From positions 1 to 8,861 of the forward strand of contig QIAI01000326.1 in the NCBI GenBank assembly GCA_003224995.1: a DNA stretch of 8,861 nt, written 5' to 3'. The DNA is from Acidobacteriota bacterium (GTDB taxonomy: Bacteria; Acidobacteriota; Terriglobia; Terriglobales; Acidobacteriaceae). Shown piece after piece: positions 1 to 7,044 of the stretch. The notes beneath the pieces were generated by a model. The model was not told the origin of the DNA. It saw only the letters and a program-made list of their open reading frames with translations, and did no database searches. Each line of letters starts with the position of its first letter. The first letter of the stretch is position 1. Made by a program: the position numbers and the translations under genes.

Positions 1-261
1 CCCCACGACCGCGATGCTACCCAACCAGCCTATTTCAAGCACCTCGGCTTCTACGTCTACCGCAAGCCTGCCCTAGATCGTTTCGTCTCGCTTCCCGAGT
101 CCTTTCTCGAAAAAAGTGAGCGGCTTGAGCAGCTCCGTTTTCTTGAGAACGGCATTCCTATCCACGTGGGACAAACGCCTTTCGACACCATTGGAGTGGA
201 TACCGAAGAAGACCTGCAAAGAGTGGCGGAAACTATGGCAAGCGGTAGCGAGGGTGAATGA
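1..261 (+). CDS. kdsB: 3-deoxy-manno-octulosonate cytidylyltransferase, C-terminal part (5' end outside window)
   Basis: KdsB transfers CMP from CTP to KDO, activating this sugar for attachment to lipid A in the cytoplasm, an essential step of LPS assembly. Frame 1 is open from the first base and gives 86 residues ending in TGA at 259-261; the family is about 240-250 residues, so roughly the last third is visible. Recognisable family features are YFKHLGFYVYR, the LPESFLEKSERLEQLR block, LENG, and the C-terminal IGVDTEEDLQRV motif, which matches the usual (T/I)GVDTPEDLERV of KdsB. It is the only gene here on the plus strand and converges on the M48 protease gene with just 13 bases between stop codons and no obvious terminator. 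It has no start codon in the window. The identification rests on recalled family motifs and is strong. Confidence 0.93.
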   Translation, partial: PHDRDATQPAYFKHLGFYVYRKPALDRFVSLPESFLEKSERLEQLRFLENGIPIHVGQTPFDTIGVDTEEDLQRVAETMASGSEGE

Positions 262-274
262 CCGAGCGAAGCGA

Positions 275-1432
275 TCAGGAGCGGGAGTTCGCCAATCGCA
301 GTCGCCAGGCTTCGGCGGCGGCCACTCGCCGCGAAATCGCCGGATGAGAATGGAACAGCCACTCTACCCAGCGCGCCGGCGTCCGCTCCGCCAGGTTTTG
401 TGCGGCCAACTTGTTCATCGAACTGATAAAGGGCTGTACGCTGCGGATCGACTCGAATGCATACCGGTCGGCTTGCCGCTCGTTGAAGCGGGAATACGCA
501 TTCATCGCCGGCATCAGCAGCAGCGAAAGCACCGTCGACAGCAATATCAGCAACGGTAAGTTTGCGAAATCGGAGAGAGTGTCGAACATGCCCCAGCGCT
601 CAATCGCCAGGTGCAGGACATAGTTCGCCGCCCAGAATCCAAACAGCGTGATGCCCGCCTGTACCACGATGCTTTTCAGGATGTGCTTGTGTACGTGATG
701 GCCAAGTTCGTGCGCCAGCACTGCCTCGATCTCGTCGGCTGAGTACTGGTCCAGCAGAGTATCCGCCAGAATGATCCGGCGCGTCGCCCCCAGGCCGGTC
801 AGAGCGGCGTTGGCCTTTTTGCTTTTCTCGGAGAGATTCCACTTGTAGATGCCGCGCACCCGCGTTCCGGCCCGCTCGCTGAGATGCACCAGCCGTTGCT
901 TCAAATCATCGTTGTCGAGCGGCTCAAACTTGTAAAAGATCGGGAAAAGGATCAGCGGAGCTACCTGCGCCAGCACGATGAAGAGCACCATGAAGAGGGC
1001 CCACGCCATCAGCCACCAGTGTTGCGGCGACTCCCGCATGGTGAAGTACAGCAACTCCGCTACAAAACCAGCCAGCACCAACCCCACCAGGAAGCCCTTG
1101 GTCTCATCCCAGATCCAGGCGCGGGTCTTCTGATTAGTCAGCTGAAACCGGCGCTCCAGCCGCAGCCCGTAATAATCCAGCCCCAGCCCCAACACTTTTG
1201 CGGCCAGCATCAGCATGAACACATAGAGAAACACAGAAAAAGTGTAATTCTGAAAAGCCGCCTGGTAGGCCCAATCCCGCAAAACGGAATTCCAGCCGGT
1301 CAGCAACAATCCCAGCAGAAATGCCAGGCCGAGCACGAAATCGCTCACTTCCAGCCAACGATGGATGCGGTTATAGCGCCGTGCCTCCGGCGTGTCGGCC
1401 GTCATCGTAGGATTGTTTTCCGCGAATCTCAT
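275..1432 (-). CDS. M48 family membrane zinc metalloprotease, Ste24/CAAX prenyl protease 1-like
   Basis: This is a 385-residue integral membrane zinc protease. The catalytic HELGH is at residues 241-245, and the third zinc ligand is probably E318 in NERQAD (E318, D322), as in Ste24 proteins. A HSHPAISRR motif near 361-369 matches the SHP signature near the end of the family. The N-terminal half resembles the M48 N-terminal domain: hydrophobic segments lie near 32-47, 66-86, 113-131 and 141-167, followed by the soluble DNDDLKQRL region and KANAALTGLG (207-216). Two more hydrophobic stretches lie near 253-275 and 290-310 between the zinc ligands. Bacterial members are usually linked to membrane protein quality control; the substrate here is unknown. 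The ATG at 1432 has only a distant AAGG upstream, and a second ATG at 1405 (residue 10) is also possible. It is last in the minus-strand row, 111 bases after the mutase gene. Confidence 0.93.
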   Translation of the reverse strand: MRFAENNPTMTADTPEARRYNRIHRWLEVSDFVLGLAFLLGLLLTGWNSVLRDWAYQAAFQNYTFSVFLYVFMLMLAAKVLGLGLDYYGLRLERRFQLTNQKTRAWIWDETKGFLVGLVLAGFVAELLYFTMRESPQHWWLMAWALFMVLFIVLAQVAPLILFPIFYKFEPLDNDDLKQRLVHLSERAGTRVRGIYKWNLSEKSKKANAALTGLGATRRIILADTLLDQYSADEIEAVLAHELGHHVHKHILKSIVVQAGITLFGFWAANYVLHLAIERWGMFDTLSDFANLPLLILLSTVLSLLLMPAMNAYSRFNERQADRYAFESIRSVQPFISSMNKLAAQNLAERTPARWVEWLFHSHPAISRRVAAAEAWRLRLANSRS

Positions 1433-1462
1433 TCGACTGATGCCTTGATTATCGCCTAAACC

Positions 1463-1539
1463 GCGCCGGTCGTGGCACGACGTATTCCGCCCGAAAGTCC
1501 AATGCCTAGTGCGACAATCCTCCGGCCCACAACCGGCGC
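1463..1539 (-). other. Inverted repeat with 13-base arms in the mutase-M48 intergenic gap
   Basis: The arms at 1463-1475 and 1527-1539 are complementary over 13 bases. On the minus-strand transcript every position pairs if one U.G wobble is allowed; on the plus strand the same position would be an A.C mismatch, which fits a structure formed in the minus-strand RNA. The loop between the arms is 51 bases. The inner end of the 3' arm is also part of a local palindrome at 1469-1481 (GTCGTGGCACGAC), so the two foldings compete. No T-run follows, so it does not look like an intrinsic terminator. Its role is unknown; it lies entirely between the mutase stop codon and the M48 start. Confidence 0.5.
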
Positions 1540-1543
1540 TCGT

Positions 1544-2893
1544 CTAACCGCTGCTGGTCACGAAAGTTTTGCCCTGTTCCAGAATCTCGGTAATCAGCTC
1601 CGGTGTGGCCGCCTCCGAGTACAGGCGCAACAACGGCTCCGTGCCCGAGGCGCGGAACAGGATCCAGGGGATGGCGCCTCGATTGTGGTCGGGAGCATCC
1701 AGGAAGAATTTCACCCCATCCATATTTTCTTTTTTCAGGATCTTGTAACGCCCGAGCGTGCTGGTGCCGTCCGCGCGCGCGCGCTGGATGGCCGCCTGCT
1801 TCACGTTTTCCGGAATGTGCAGGTCACGGCGTCCGTAGTAGTGCGGTCCAAACTCGCGCTGCAGATCGGCGACCAGTTCCCCCAGCGGCTTGCCTTCTTC
1901 CGCCATCACGTTGGCCAGCAGCAACGAATTCAGAATCCCATCGCGTTCCGGCAAGTACCGCGAGTAGCCAATCCCACCGGATTCTTCCCCGCCGATCACG
2001 ATTTCATGATCCATCATCAGGTCGGCAATATACTTGAATCCGATCGGACACTCGTGCAGCTTCCTGCAGTGTTTGGCGGCGATCCGATCCACCATGCCGG
2101 TGGTATTGAAAGCGCGCACCACGTCCCCCGACCATTTCTTCCGTTCCAGAAGCCAGTGCAACAACACGGCAAAACATTTATGGGAGTCGACGAAACTGCC
2201 ATCCTCGGCCTTGCGCAACTCCTCGATATGCGGCTCGATGGGCTCAGGATTGATTCCGGGAAATAGTGGGTTCACCTCCTGCCGGATCGCTACGTGCTCA
2301 ATGCCACGCTCCGTGAAGATGCGCGTCATCACGCCCCGACCCGAACCGTACATCGAGTCGATCGCAAACTTGACCTTCGCGCGGGCGATCAATTCGAGAT
2401 CGGCGAACTTGCACATGGCGTCGATATGCGCCTGCTTGAAGTCCACCTCTTCGATGGGCGCCGGCTTCGCCGTGGGCATCGCGCCCGCGTGCAGCTCTTC
2501 TTCCACCTTGGCCATGATGGCCGGAGTTGCCGAACCGCCGAACTTGCCCTTGAATTTCACGCCATTCCAGTTCCACGGATTATGGCTCGACGTAACCATC
2601 ACCCCGCCCGCAGCGCCTTGCTGCTTCACCGCCAGCGAAACCGCGGGAGTCGGAGTGTAATCATTCGCCAGTTTTACCGGGATCCCGGCGTTCGCGATGA
2701 CCTCCGCAACCAGCCGCGCAAATCGAGGGGATCCGAATCGTGTGTCATAGCCGATCATTACGCCGCGCCCGGCGTCTTCGTGTTTGAGCACGTAGCCGGC
2801 GATCGCTCCCGCCACCCGGCGAACGTTCTCGAAGGTGTAATCATCCGCGATTACGCCGCGCCAGCCGTCGGTTCCGAACTTGATTTCCGCCAT
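1544..2893 (-). CDS. Phosphoglucomutase/phosphomannomutase family protein lacking the metal-binding loop
   Basis: Members of this alpha-D-phosphohexomutase family interconvert hexose 6- and 1-phosphates; after manA and manC the expected reaction is mannose-6-P to mannose-1-P. From the ATG at 2893 the product is 449 residues. Present are FGTDGWRG (6-13), GYDTR (48-52), the phosphoserine loop TSSHNP (Ser103), the sugar loop GGEESGG (301-307) and the phosphate loop RASGTEP (414-420). GEES-type sugar loops are more typical of phosphoglucomutases, so glucose phosphate is a possible substrate. The Mg-binding DGDxDR loop expected before EDGSFVDSHK is missing: IEELRKA runs straight into EDGSFVDSHK at residues 229/230, about 25 residues short, and the frame stays open. 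Without that loop catalysis is doubtful. A GTG at 2938 would add 15 residues, but the family usually begins just before FGTDGWRG. Neither start has a clear Shine-Dalgarno. Confidence 0.88.
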   Translation of the reverse strand: MAEIKFGTDGWRGVIADDYTFENVRRVAGAIAGYVLKHEDAGRGVMIGYDTRFGSPRFARLVAEVIANAGIPVKLANDYTPTPAVSLAVKQQGAAGGVMVTSSHNPWNWNGVKFKGKFGGSATPAIMAKVEEELHAGAMPTAKPAPIEEVDFKQAHIDAMCKFADLELIARAKVKFAIDSMYGSGRGVMTRIFTERGIEHVAIRQEVNPLFPGINPEPIEPHIEELRKAEDGSFVDSHKCFAVLLHWLLERKKWSGDVVRAFNTTGMVDRIAAKHCRKLHECPIGFKYIADLMMDHEIVIGGEESGGIGYSRYLPERDGILNSLLLANVMAEEGKPLGELVADLQREFGPHYYGRRDLHIPENVKQAAIQRARADGTSTLGRYKILKKENMDGVKFFLDAPDHNRGAIPWILFRASGTEPLLRLYSEAATPELITEILEQGKTFVTSSG

Positions 2894-3028
2894 AAAAGAA
2901 ATGAGCTTCGAGCTACGAAGTTCAATCTGAGTTTCCACGCTGATGCTCTACAACCATGAAACAGTGTTCCGCAGACTCCCCTGTCCCCAACTAGCGCGAA
3001 GAAGCAGATCGCAGCCCGAGGCTCGCAG

Positions 3029-4138
3029 CTAAGTTAATTTCGCCAGCTTCTTCTCGTCCAGATACTTCACAATCTTACCCACATCCTGGGCTCGTTCCCG
3101 CGTCGTGATCAGAAGCGCGTCCTCGGTCTCCACCACCACCAGGTCCCGAACACCCACTGCAGCCACGAATTTTCCCGGAGCGTGCACGTAATTTCCGGTC
3201 GCGTCCAGGGTGAAGTTGCCGTCGCCGCCGAGTATGTTCGCATCGGAAGTCTTCTGCTTGGCAACGTGATGCTCGTGCAGGGCTGTCCAGGAACCGAGAT
3301 CATTCCAGCCAAAATCCGCCGGCAGGCAGAAGATATTCGCCGCTCCTTCATCTTTCGCAGAACGTGGCTCGAGCACGGCATAATCGATGCTGATGTTTTC
3401 GCATTTGGGATAAAGCTTCTGGAACGTGGCTTCGAATTTGCGGGTGCCATAAGCCGCCGCAATCTGCTCCAGCAGGCTCGCCGTCTTTGGCAAATGCTCG
3501 CGCAAAGCATTGGCCAGCGTGCGCGCGCTCCATAAAAACATCCCGCTATTCCAGTAATAATTTCCGGCCGCCAAAAAGTCATTCGCCTTGTGCAAGTCGG
3601 GCTTCTCGGTGAAGCGCCGCACCCGCCACGCGTTGCTGTCCAGTTGCGCTCCGGCCTCGATATAGCCGTAACCGGTCTCCGGACGAGTGGGCCGAATTCC
3701 CAACACCACAATATTTTCGCCCATGGCCGCCAGCGCAACTCCGCGTGCGATGGTCTCGCGGTAACGCTTCTCGTCGCCAATGACGTGGTCGGAAGGAAAC
3801 AAACCGAGGATAGCCGAAGGATCCATACGCAGAAGCACGAAAGCTGCCAGTCCGATCGCAGGCGCAGTATTCCGGCCGACCGGTTCCGCCAAGATCTGCG
3901 TTCGCTTCAATCGGGGCAATTGCCGCGCAATCGCGCCCTGCAGATCGTCATTCGTAATTACCCAGAGACGCTGCGCCGAGGCCAGCGGCAACAAGCGATC
4001 CACCGTCTGTTGGATCATGCTCTGCTTGCCGTCGAGCGGCAGCAATTGCTTTGCGCGGCGCTTGCGGCTCAATGGCCAGAAGCGCGTGCCTCGCCCGCCC
4101 GCAAGAATTACAGGATAGAAGTTGGATCGTTTCGCCAC
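3029..4138 (-). CDS. manC: Mannose-1-phosphate guanylyltransferase (GDP-mannose pyrophosphorylase)
   Basis: The enzyme makes GDP-mannose from mannose-1-phosphate and GTP in the cytoplasm. The 369-residue product has the nucleotidyltransferase signature LAGGRGTRFWPLSR (12-25) followed by KQLLPL, then EPVGRNTAPAI (85-95), FPSDH (114-118), TGYGYI (155-160), FTEKP (176-180), NSGMF (198-202 region), SIDYAVLE (250-257) and DFGWNDLGSW (275-284). All are hallmarks of this family. It is the short, single-function form: the C-terminal cupin isomerase domain of the roughly 470-residue bifunctional proteins is absent, which fits the separate manA directly upstream, 28 bases away. The start is GTG at 4138; an in-frame extension upstream is blocked by a TAA ten bases before it. 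The Shine-Dalgarno is weak. Co-transcription with manA is likely from the spacing. Confidence 0.95.
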   Translation of the reverse strand: MAKRSNFYPVILAGGRGTRFWPLSRKRRAKQLLPLDGKQSMIQQTVDRLLPLASAQRLWVITNDDLQGAIARQLPRLKRTQILAEPVGRNTAPAIGLAAFVLLRMDPSAILGLFPSDHVIGDEKRYRETIARGVALAAMGENIVVLGIRPTRPETGYGYIEAGAQLDSNAWRVRRFTEKPDLHKANDFLAAGNYYWNSGMFLWSARTLANALREHLPKTASLLEQIAAAYGTRKFEATFQKLYPKCENISIDYAVLEPRSAKDEGAANIFCLPADFGWNDLGSWTALHEHHVAKQKTSDANILGGDGNFTLDATGNYVHAPGKFVAAVGVRDLVVVETEDALLITTRERAQDVGKIVKYLDEKKLAKLT

Positions 4139-4166
4139 GTAGTTTTAGACCATGACGCCGACATCG

Positions 4167-5168
4167 CTACAACCGGGTTTCAGGCTCGGGCACTACCGTG
4201 CTGGGCACGTACGCTTTCAAAAAAGTCACTGCCCATTGCGGACGCACGCCAAAGGTTGCGACACTGGCCGGAACCACTGCCGCATCGCCTCTAGCCAGCG
4301 TCACTGGAGCCATCCCCGGTGCCTCGACAATTCCGCAGCCTTCCACCGCGACCAGGATTTGCACCGAGTTCTTGCCGGTTTCATCCGTCGTGCGAAATGC
4401 CTGCGGTTCTCGCAGTTCGTACTGATCCACCACGAAATAGGGCGCGCGAATCATGGGCGCGACATTATTTTTAGAGTGCGGCACCGCGGAAACTCCCGGC
4501 CTCACCACTTTTCCGGAAGCCACCTTCTCCTTCACCGCCGCCAGCCCTTCCTTCAGATGCAATTCGCGCGGACGCCCGTAATCATAAAGGCGGTAGGTAC
4601 AATCCGACTGCTGTTGCGTCTCCACCAGGATGGCACCCGGGCCCAGCGTGTGCACCGTTCCTCCGGCTACGTAAATCATTTCGCCCGGATAAATATTGAT
4701 CCAGTTCAACAACTCCTCGGCGCGTTTTTCCGCGATGGCCTTCTCGAAGGCGCTGGTGGTGACCCCAGGTTTGAGCCCCATCGCTACCTGCGATCCCGGC
4801 TTGGCCGCGGCCACATACCAGCACTCGGTCTTTCCCCAGGGCTGCCCCGTTCGCTGCGCCTGCACATCATCGGGATGCACCTGCACCGAGAGCTTCTCGT
4901 GCGGGAACAGAAACTTCAGCAACAGCGGAAACCGGTTGGGATCGCGAGCCGCTTCGCCCACCAGGGCCCGGCCGCATTTCTCGCTCAACTCGGAAAGCGT
5001 CATGCCCGCCAGAGGTCCGTTCGCCACCTTGCAGTCGTCCCCCGTAAGCCAGGCTTCCCCGATCTTTTCGTCAAACTTGTGATCCGGATAAATGGGCGAA
5101 AGGTCGGTCGTGCCCCAAGGACGTGGATCGAACGCGGGTTGCATTTTCAGTGGATATAGTTGCGTCAT
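4167..5168 (-). CDS. manA: Mannose-6-phosphate isomerase, class I cupin type
   Basis: ManA interconverts fructose-6-phosphate and mannose-6-phosphate, the entry to GDP-mannose synthesis, using one zinc ion. In the 333-residue product the expected zinc ligands are visible: Gln96 and His98 in QVHPDD, Glu115 in KTECWY, and His173 in GGTVHTLG. The usual catalytic arginine lies in DYGRPRELHL (196-205). PWGTTDL (17-23) and GEAWLTG (37-43) are also family-typical. Length matches the short Firmicutes-like class rather than the roughly 390-residue E. coli enzyme. The ATG at 5168 is chosen because it is the first standard start; only GGGA lies right before it. A much stronger AGGAGAGGG lies at 5194-5202, too far for this ATG; an in-frame ATT at 5189 would fit it but that is speculative. 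It stands 54 bases after the lipocalin-like gene and 28 before manC. Confidence 0.94.
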   Translation of the reverse strand: MTQLYPLKMQPAFDPRPWGTTDLSPIYPDHKFDEKIGEAWLTGDDCKVANGPLAGMTLSELSEKCGRALVGEAARDPNRFPLLLKFLFPHEKLSVQVHPDDVQAQRTGQPWGKTECWYVAAAKPGSQVAMGLKPGVTTSAFEKAIAEKRAEELLNWINIYPGEMIYVAGGTVHTLGPGAILVETQQQSDCTYRLYDYGRPRELHLKEGLAAVKEKVASGKVVRPGVSAVPHSKNNVAPMIRAPYFVVDQYELREPQAFRTTDETGKNSVQILVAVEGCGIVEAPGMAPVTLARGDAAVVPASVATFGVRPQWAVTFLKAYVPSTVVPEPETRL

Positions 5169-5222
5169 TCCCAGAACTTCAGATGCAATTTCGCCCTCTC
5201 CTGGCGGTTTCTATTTCTCACG

Positions 5223-5756
5223 CTACTGTTGCGACAGCCGCTGCCAGACCAGCTTCCGCCGGTGCTCCTCGCCCATCTCAGGAAATTTCGCGGTCAAAAT
5301 CAGACGGTCCCCATCGACTACATAATGCCGCACGCCGTCTTCACCGCGTTCGCCAGGATCCAGCGACTGTCGGATATGATGAGTAACCGTTTTCTGCGCG
5401 GCGTCCACGGTCCAAGTGCCATAGTAAGCGTAATAACTGTCGAAGGCCTTGGCCTTCTCTGCGGCGTTCGCCTTCATTAGCTCCTCTCGGGAAGGGCTCG
5501 CCGGCACCGTGGCCGGGGGATCGGAAACAATTTGCACACTCATCCACCCGCTGCCGTCGTACATCAGGATTCCTTCCGGATGCTGGCCATAGAACGGAAA
5601 GATCACTTCCCCATTCGGCCGGATGGTTTCGATGCTAATGAGCCGCCAGGCACCCACAAACTGCTCCTTCCCCGCGGCGTCCGGGCGGGGTTGTCCCGCT
5701 ACCGGCACAAGCAGAGCAACCAGCAGGGAAAAGAGACACCAATGCGGTGCTGACAT
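5223..5756 (-). CDS. Exported lipocalin-like domain protein
   Basis: The 177-residue product starts with a likely signal peptide: a hydrophobic core at about residues 8-20 (LFSLLVALLVPVA) followed by GQPRP, with no lipobox cysteine, so export to the periplasm or beyond is expected. The mature part begins with FVGAWRLISIE (33-43), then a YDGSGWMSVQI strand (66-76), YYAYYGTWTVD (108-118), an HHIRQSLDP stretch and RLILTAKFP (151-159). This pattern fits the lipocalin-like domain family (Pfam Lipocalin_5), a small beta-barrel of largely unknown ligand. The start at 5756 is well supported by a strong GGAGGTG at 5761-5767, six bases upstream; a longer frame back to 5813 has no such site. Its link to the neighbouring metabolic genes is unclear. 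The family call is from recognition of WRL...DGxMS-type features. Confidence 0.85.
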   Translation of the reverse strand: MSAPHWCLFSLLVALLVPVAGQPRPDAAGKEQFVGAWRLISIETIRPNGEVIFPFYGQHPEGILMYDGSGWMSVQIVSDPPATVPASPSREELMKANAAEKAKAFDSYYAYYGTWTVDAAQKTVTHHIRQSLDPGERGEDGVRHYVVDGDRLILTAKFPEMGEEHRRKLVWQRLSQQ

Positions 5757-5760
5757 GTGA

Positions 5761-5808
5761 CACCTCCAAGCCAACCGAGTTGGGAGTTTACCAATCCGGC
5801 TGGCTTGG
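5761..5808 (-). promoter_or_regulatory. Shine-Dalgarno and overlapping leader hairpin of the lipocalin-like gene
   Basis: GGAGGTG on the minus strand (5761-5767) is a near-perfect ribosome binding site for the ATG at 5756. Immediately upstream, arms at 5797-5808 and 5766-5777 form a 12-base stem with a 19-base loop. The one non-Watson-Crick pair is a G.U wobble on the minus-strand RNA. The 3' arm takes in the first two G residues of the binding site, so folding could reduce ribosome access. No T-run follows, so a simple terminator for aspC is unlikely. The binding site is seen directly; regulation by the hairpin is inference. Confidence 0.6.
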
Positions 5809-5844
5809 CGCACAGTTGCAAATGGAATTCTGCAGGATTGTGGT

Positions 5845-7044
5845 TTAGAGCGCCATCAACAATTTGCGCATCCGCTCCAGGCCGCGATCCAGTTCCCCGA
5901 TCGAGGTGGCGTAGGAAACGCGCATATGGTCGCTCGTGCCAAAACCTTCGCCGGGCACGGTCGCAACATGCGCTTCCCGCAAGAGCTTTCCCGCCAGATC
6001 GGACGCCGACTTCAATCCACCCTTGCCGAAGAACGCCGACATGTTCGGATACGCATAGAATGCGCCTTCCGGCAACGTGCACTGCACTCCCGGTATGGCG
6101 CGCAGGCCCTTGACCACATGATCGCGCAGTTTGATGTACTCCTGCCGCATGTCTTGCACGCATTGCTGCGGGCCTTTCAGTGCGCCGACCGCCGCTTTCT
6201 GCACAATCGAAGTTGGGTTCGAGGTCGACTGGCTCTGCAGCTTTGCCATGGCGCTGACTACCATCGCGGGCGCCAGCGCATAGCCCAGCCGCCAGCCCGT
6301 CATGGCATAGGTTTTCGAAAGTGATCCCAGAATCACGAGTCGCTCCTTGTACTCGCGCAGCGACCCGGCGGAAAAATTCTTTCCCGTGTAATTGAGATAC
6401 ACGTAGCACTCGTCGGAAGCGACCCAAATCCCACGCTCGTGCGCCATATGAATGATGGCCTGCATGTCTTCGGGCTTCATCACCGCTCCTGACGGATTGG
6501 AGGGCGAATTCAGGATGATCAATTTCGTGCGCGACGTCACCGCCTTGGCCACCATCTCGGCCGTCAGTGCGAAATTGCGCGCCTCGTCCGTCTCGATCAG
6601 AACCGGCTTCCCGCCCGCGTAACGAATGATGTCCTTGAACGAAACCCAGTAGGGTACGGGCAGAATGACTTCGTCGCCGTGATCGACCAGCACCTGGATG
6701 GCATTAAACAGCGCATGCTTGCCGCCCACCGAAGCGATGACTTCCTCGCGCTTGTAGTCTGATTTGAAATCGGCGGCGTGCCGCTGCACGATGGCGTCGC
6801 GTAGCTCTGCCGTGCCCGCCACTGCGGTGTACTTCGTAAAATTTCCCTGAATGGCGGCGATGGCGGCGTCTTTGATGTGTTGCGGCGTGGCAAAGTGCGG
6901 CTCGCCTGCCCCGAAGTCCACCACGTCGATGCCCTGGCTGCGCAGCTTGTCCGCCTCGGCCACGACTGCCATGGTGGCGGAGGGCTCGATGCGATTGATG
7001 CGTTCGGTCAGCTTCACGGCGGGGATCGCTTCAGTGGTGGTCAT
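5845..7044 (-). CDS. aspC: Pyridoxal-phosphate aminotransferase, class I subgroup 1b (aspartate/prephenate aminotransferase type)
   Basis: This cytoplasmic PLP enzyme most likely transfers amino groups between aspartate and 2-oxoglutarate. The 399-residue length and sequence match the Thermus-type 1b aspartate aminotransferases closely: PSATMAV (21-27), GAGEPHF (45-51), KYTAVAGTAELRDAI (71-85), VGGKHALFN (106-114, with Lys109 as in the Thermus enzyme), NSPSNPSGAV (179-188, Asn183), SDECY (210-214, Asp211 for the pyridine nitrogen, Tyr214), SLSKTYAMTGWRLGY (241-255, Lys244 as the Schiff-base lysine) and Arg375 in HMRVSYAT for the substrate carboxylate. Several 1b enzymes also act on prephenate in arogenate-route tyrosine and phenylalanine synthesis, and this cannot be excluded. 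The ATG at 7044 overlaps the coaD stop as ATGA and has AAGGA upstream, indicating translational coupling with coaD. Confidence 0.93.
   Translation of the reverse strand: MTTTEAIPAVKLTERINRIEPSATMAVVAEADKLRSQGIDVVDFGAGEPHFATPQHIKDAAIAAIQGNFTKYTAVAGTAELRDAIVQRHAADFKSDYKREEVIASVGGKHALFNAIQVLVDHGDEVILPVPYWVSFKDIIRYAGGKPVLIETDEARNFALTAEMVAKAVTSRTKLIILNSPSNPSGAVMKPEDMQAIIHMAHERGIWVASDECYVYLNYTGKNFSAGSLREYKERLVILGSLSKTYAMTGWRLGYALAPAMVVSAMAKLQSQSTSNPTSIVQKAAVGALKGPQQCVQDMRQEYIKLRDHVVKGLRAIPGVQCTLPEGAFYAYPNMSAFFGKGGLKSASDLAGKLLREAHVATVPGEGFGTSDHMRVSYATSIGELDRGLERMRKLLMAL

Noticed and set aside
1433..1462. GATAAT upstream of the M48 gene as a possible -10 box
   Set aside because: No -35-like hexamer lies at 16-19 bases upstream, so a promoter is not supported.
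1472..2266. Plus-strand frame of 264 codons opposite the mutase
   Set aside because: It is an antisense shadow of a well-supported gene, with no ribosome binding site or domain seen.
2903..2923. Hairpin with 8-base arms and a 5-base loop just upstream of the mutase ATG
   Set aside because: On the minus-strand transcript one pair becomes an A.C mismatch, the stem is short, and it could lie inside the coding region if the GTG at 2938 is used.
2894..3028. 135-base gap between manC and the mutase searched for a promoter or terminator
   Set aside because: No convincing -35/-10 pair or hairpin with a T-run was seen; only very short inverted repeats.
4152..5159. Plus-strand frame of 335 codons opposite manA
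   Set aside because: It is the antisense shadow of manA, is rich in His, Arg and Gln as antisense frames of GC-rich genes usually are, and has no recognisable motif.
5699..6427. Minus-strand frame of 242 codons across aspC and the lipocalin leader
   Set aside because: It is out of frame with two clear protein families and shows no recognisable domain; long alternative frames are expected in GC-rich DNA.
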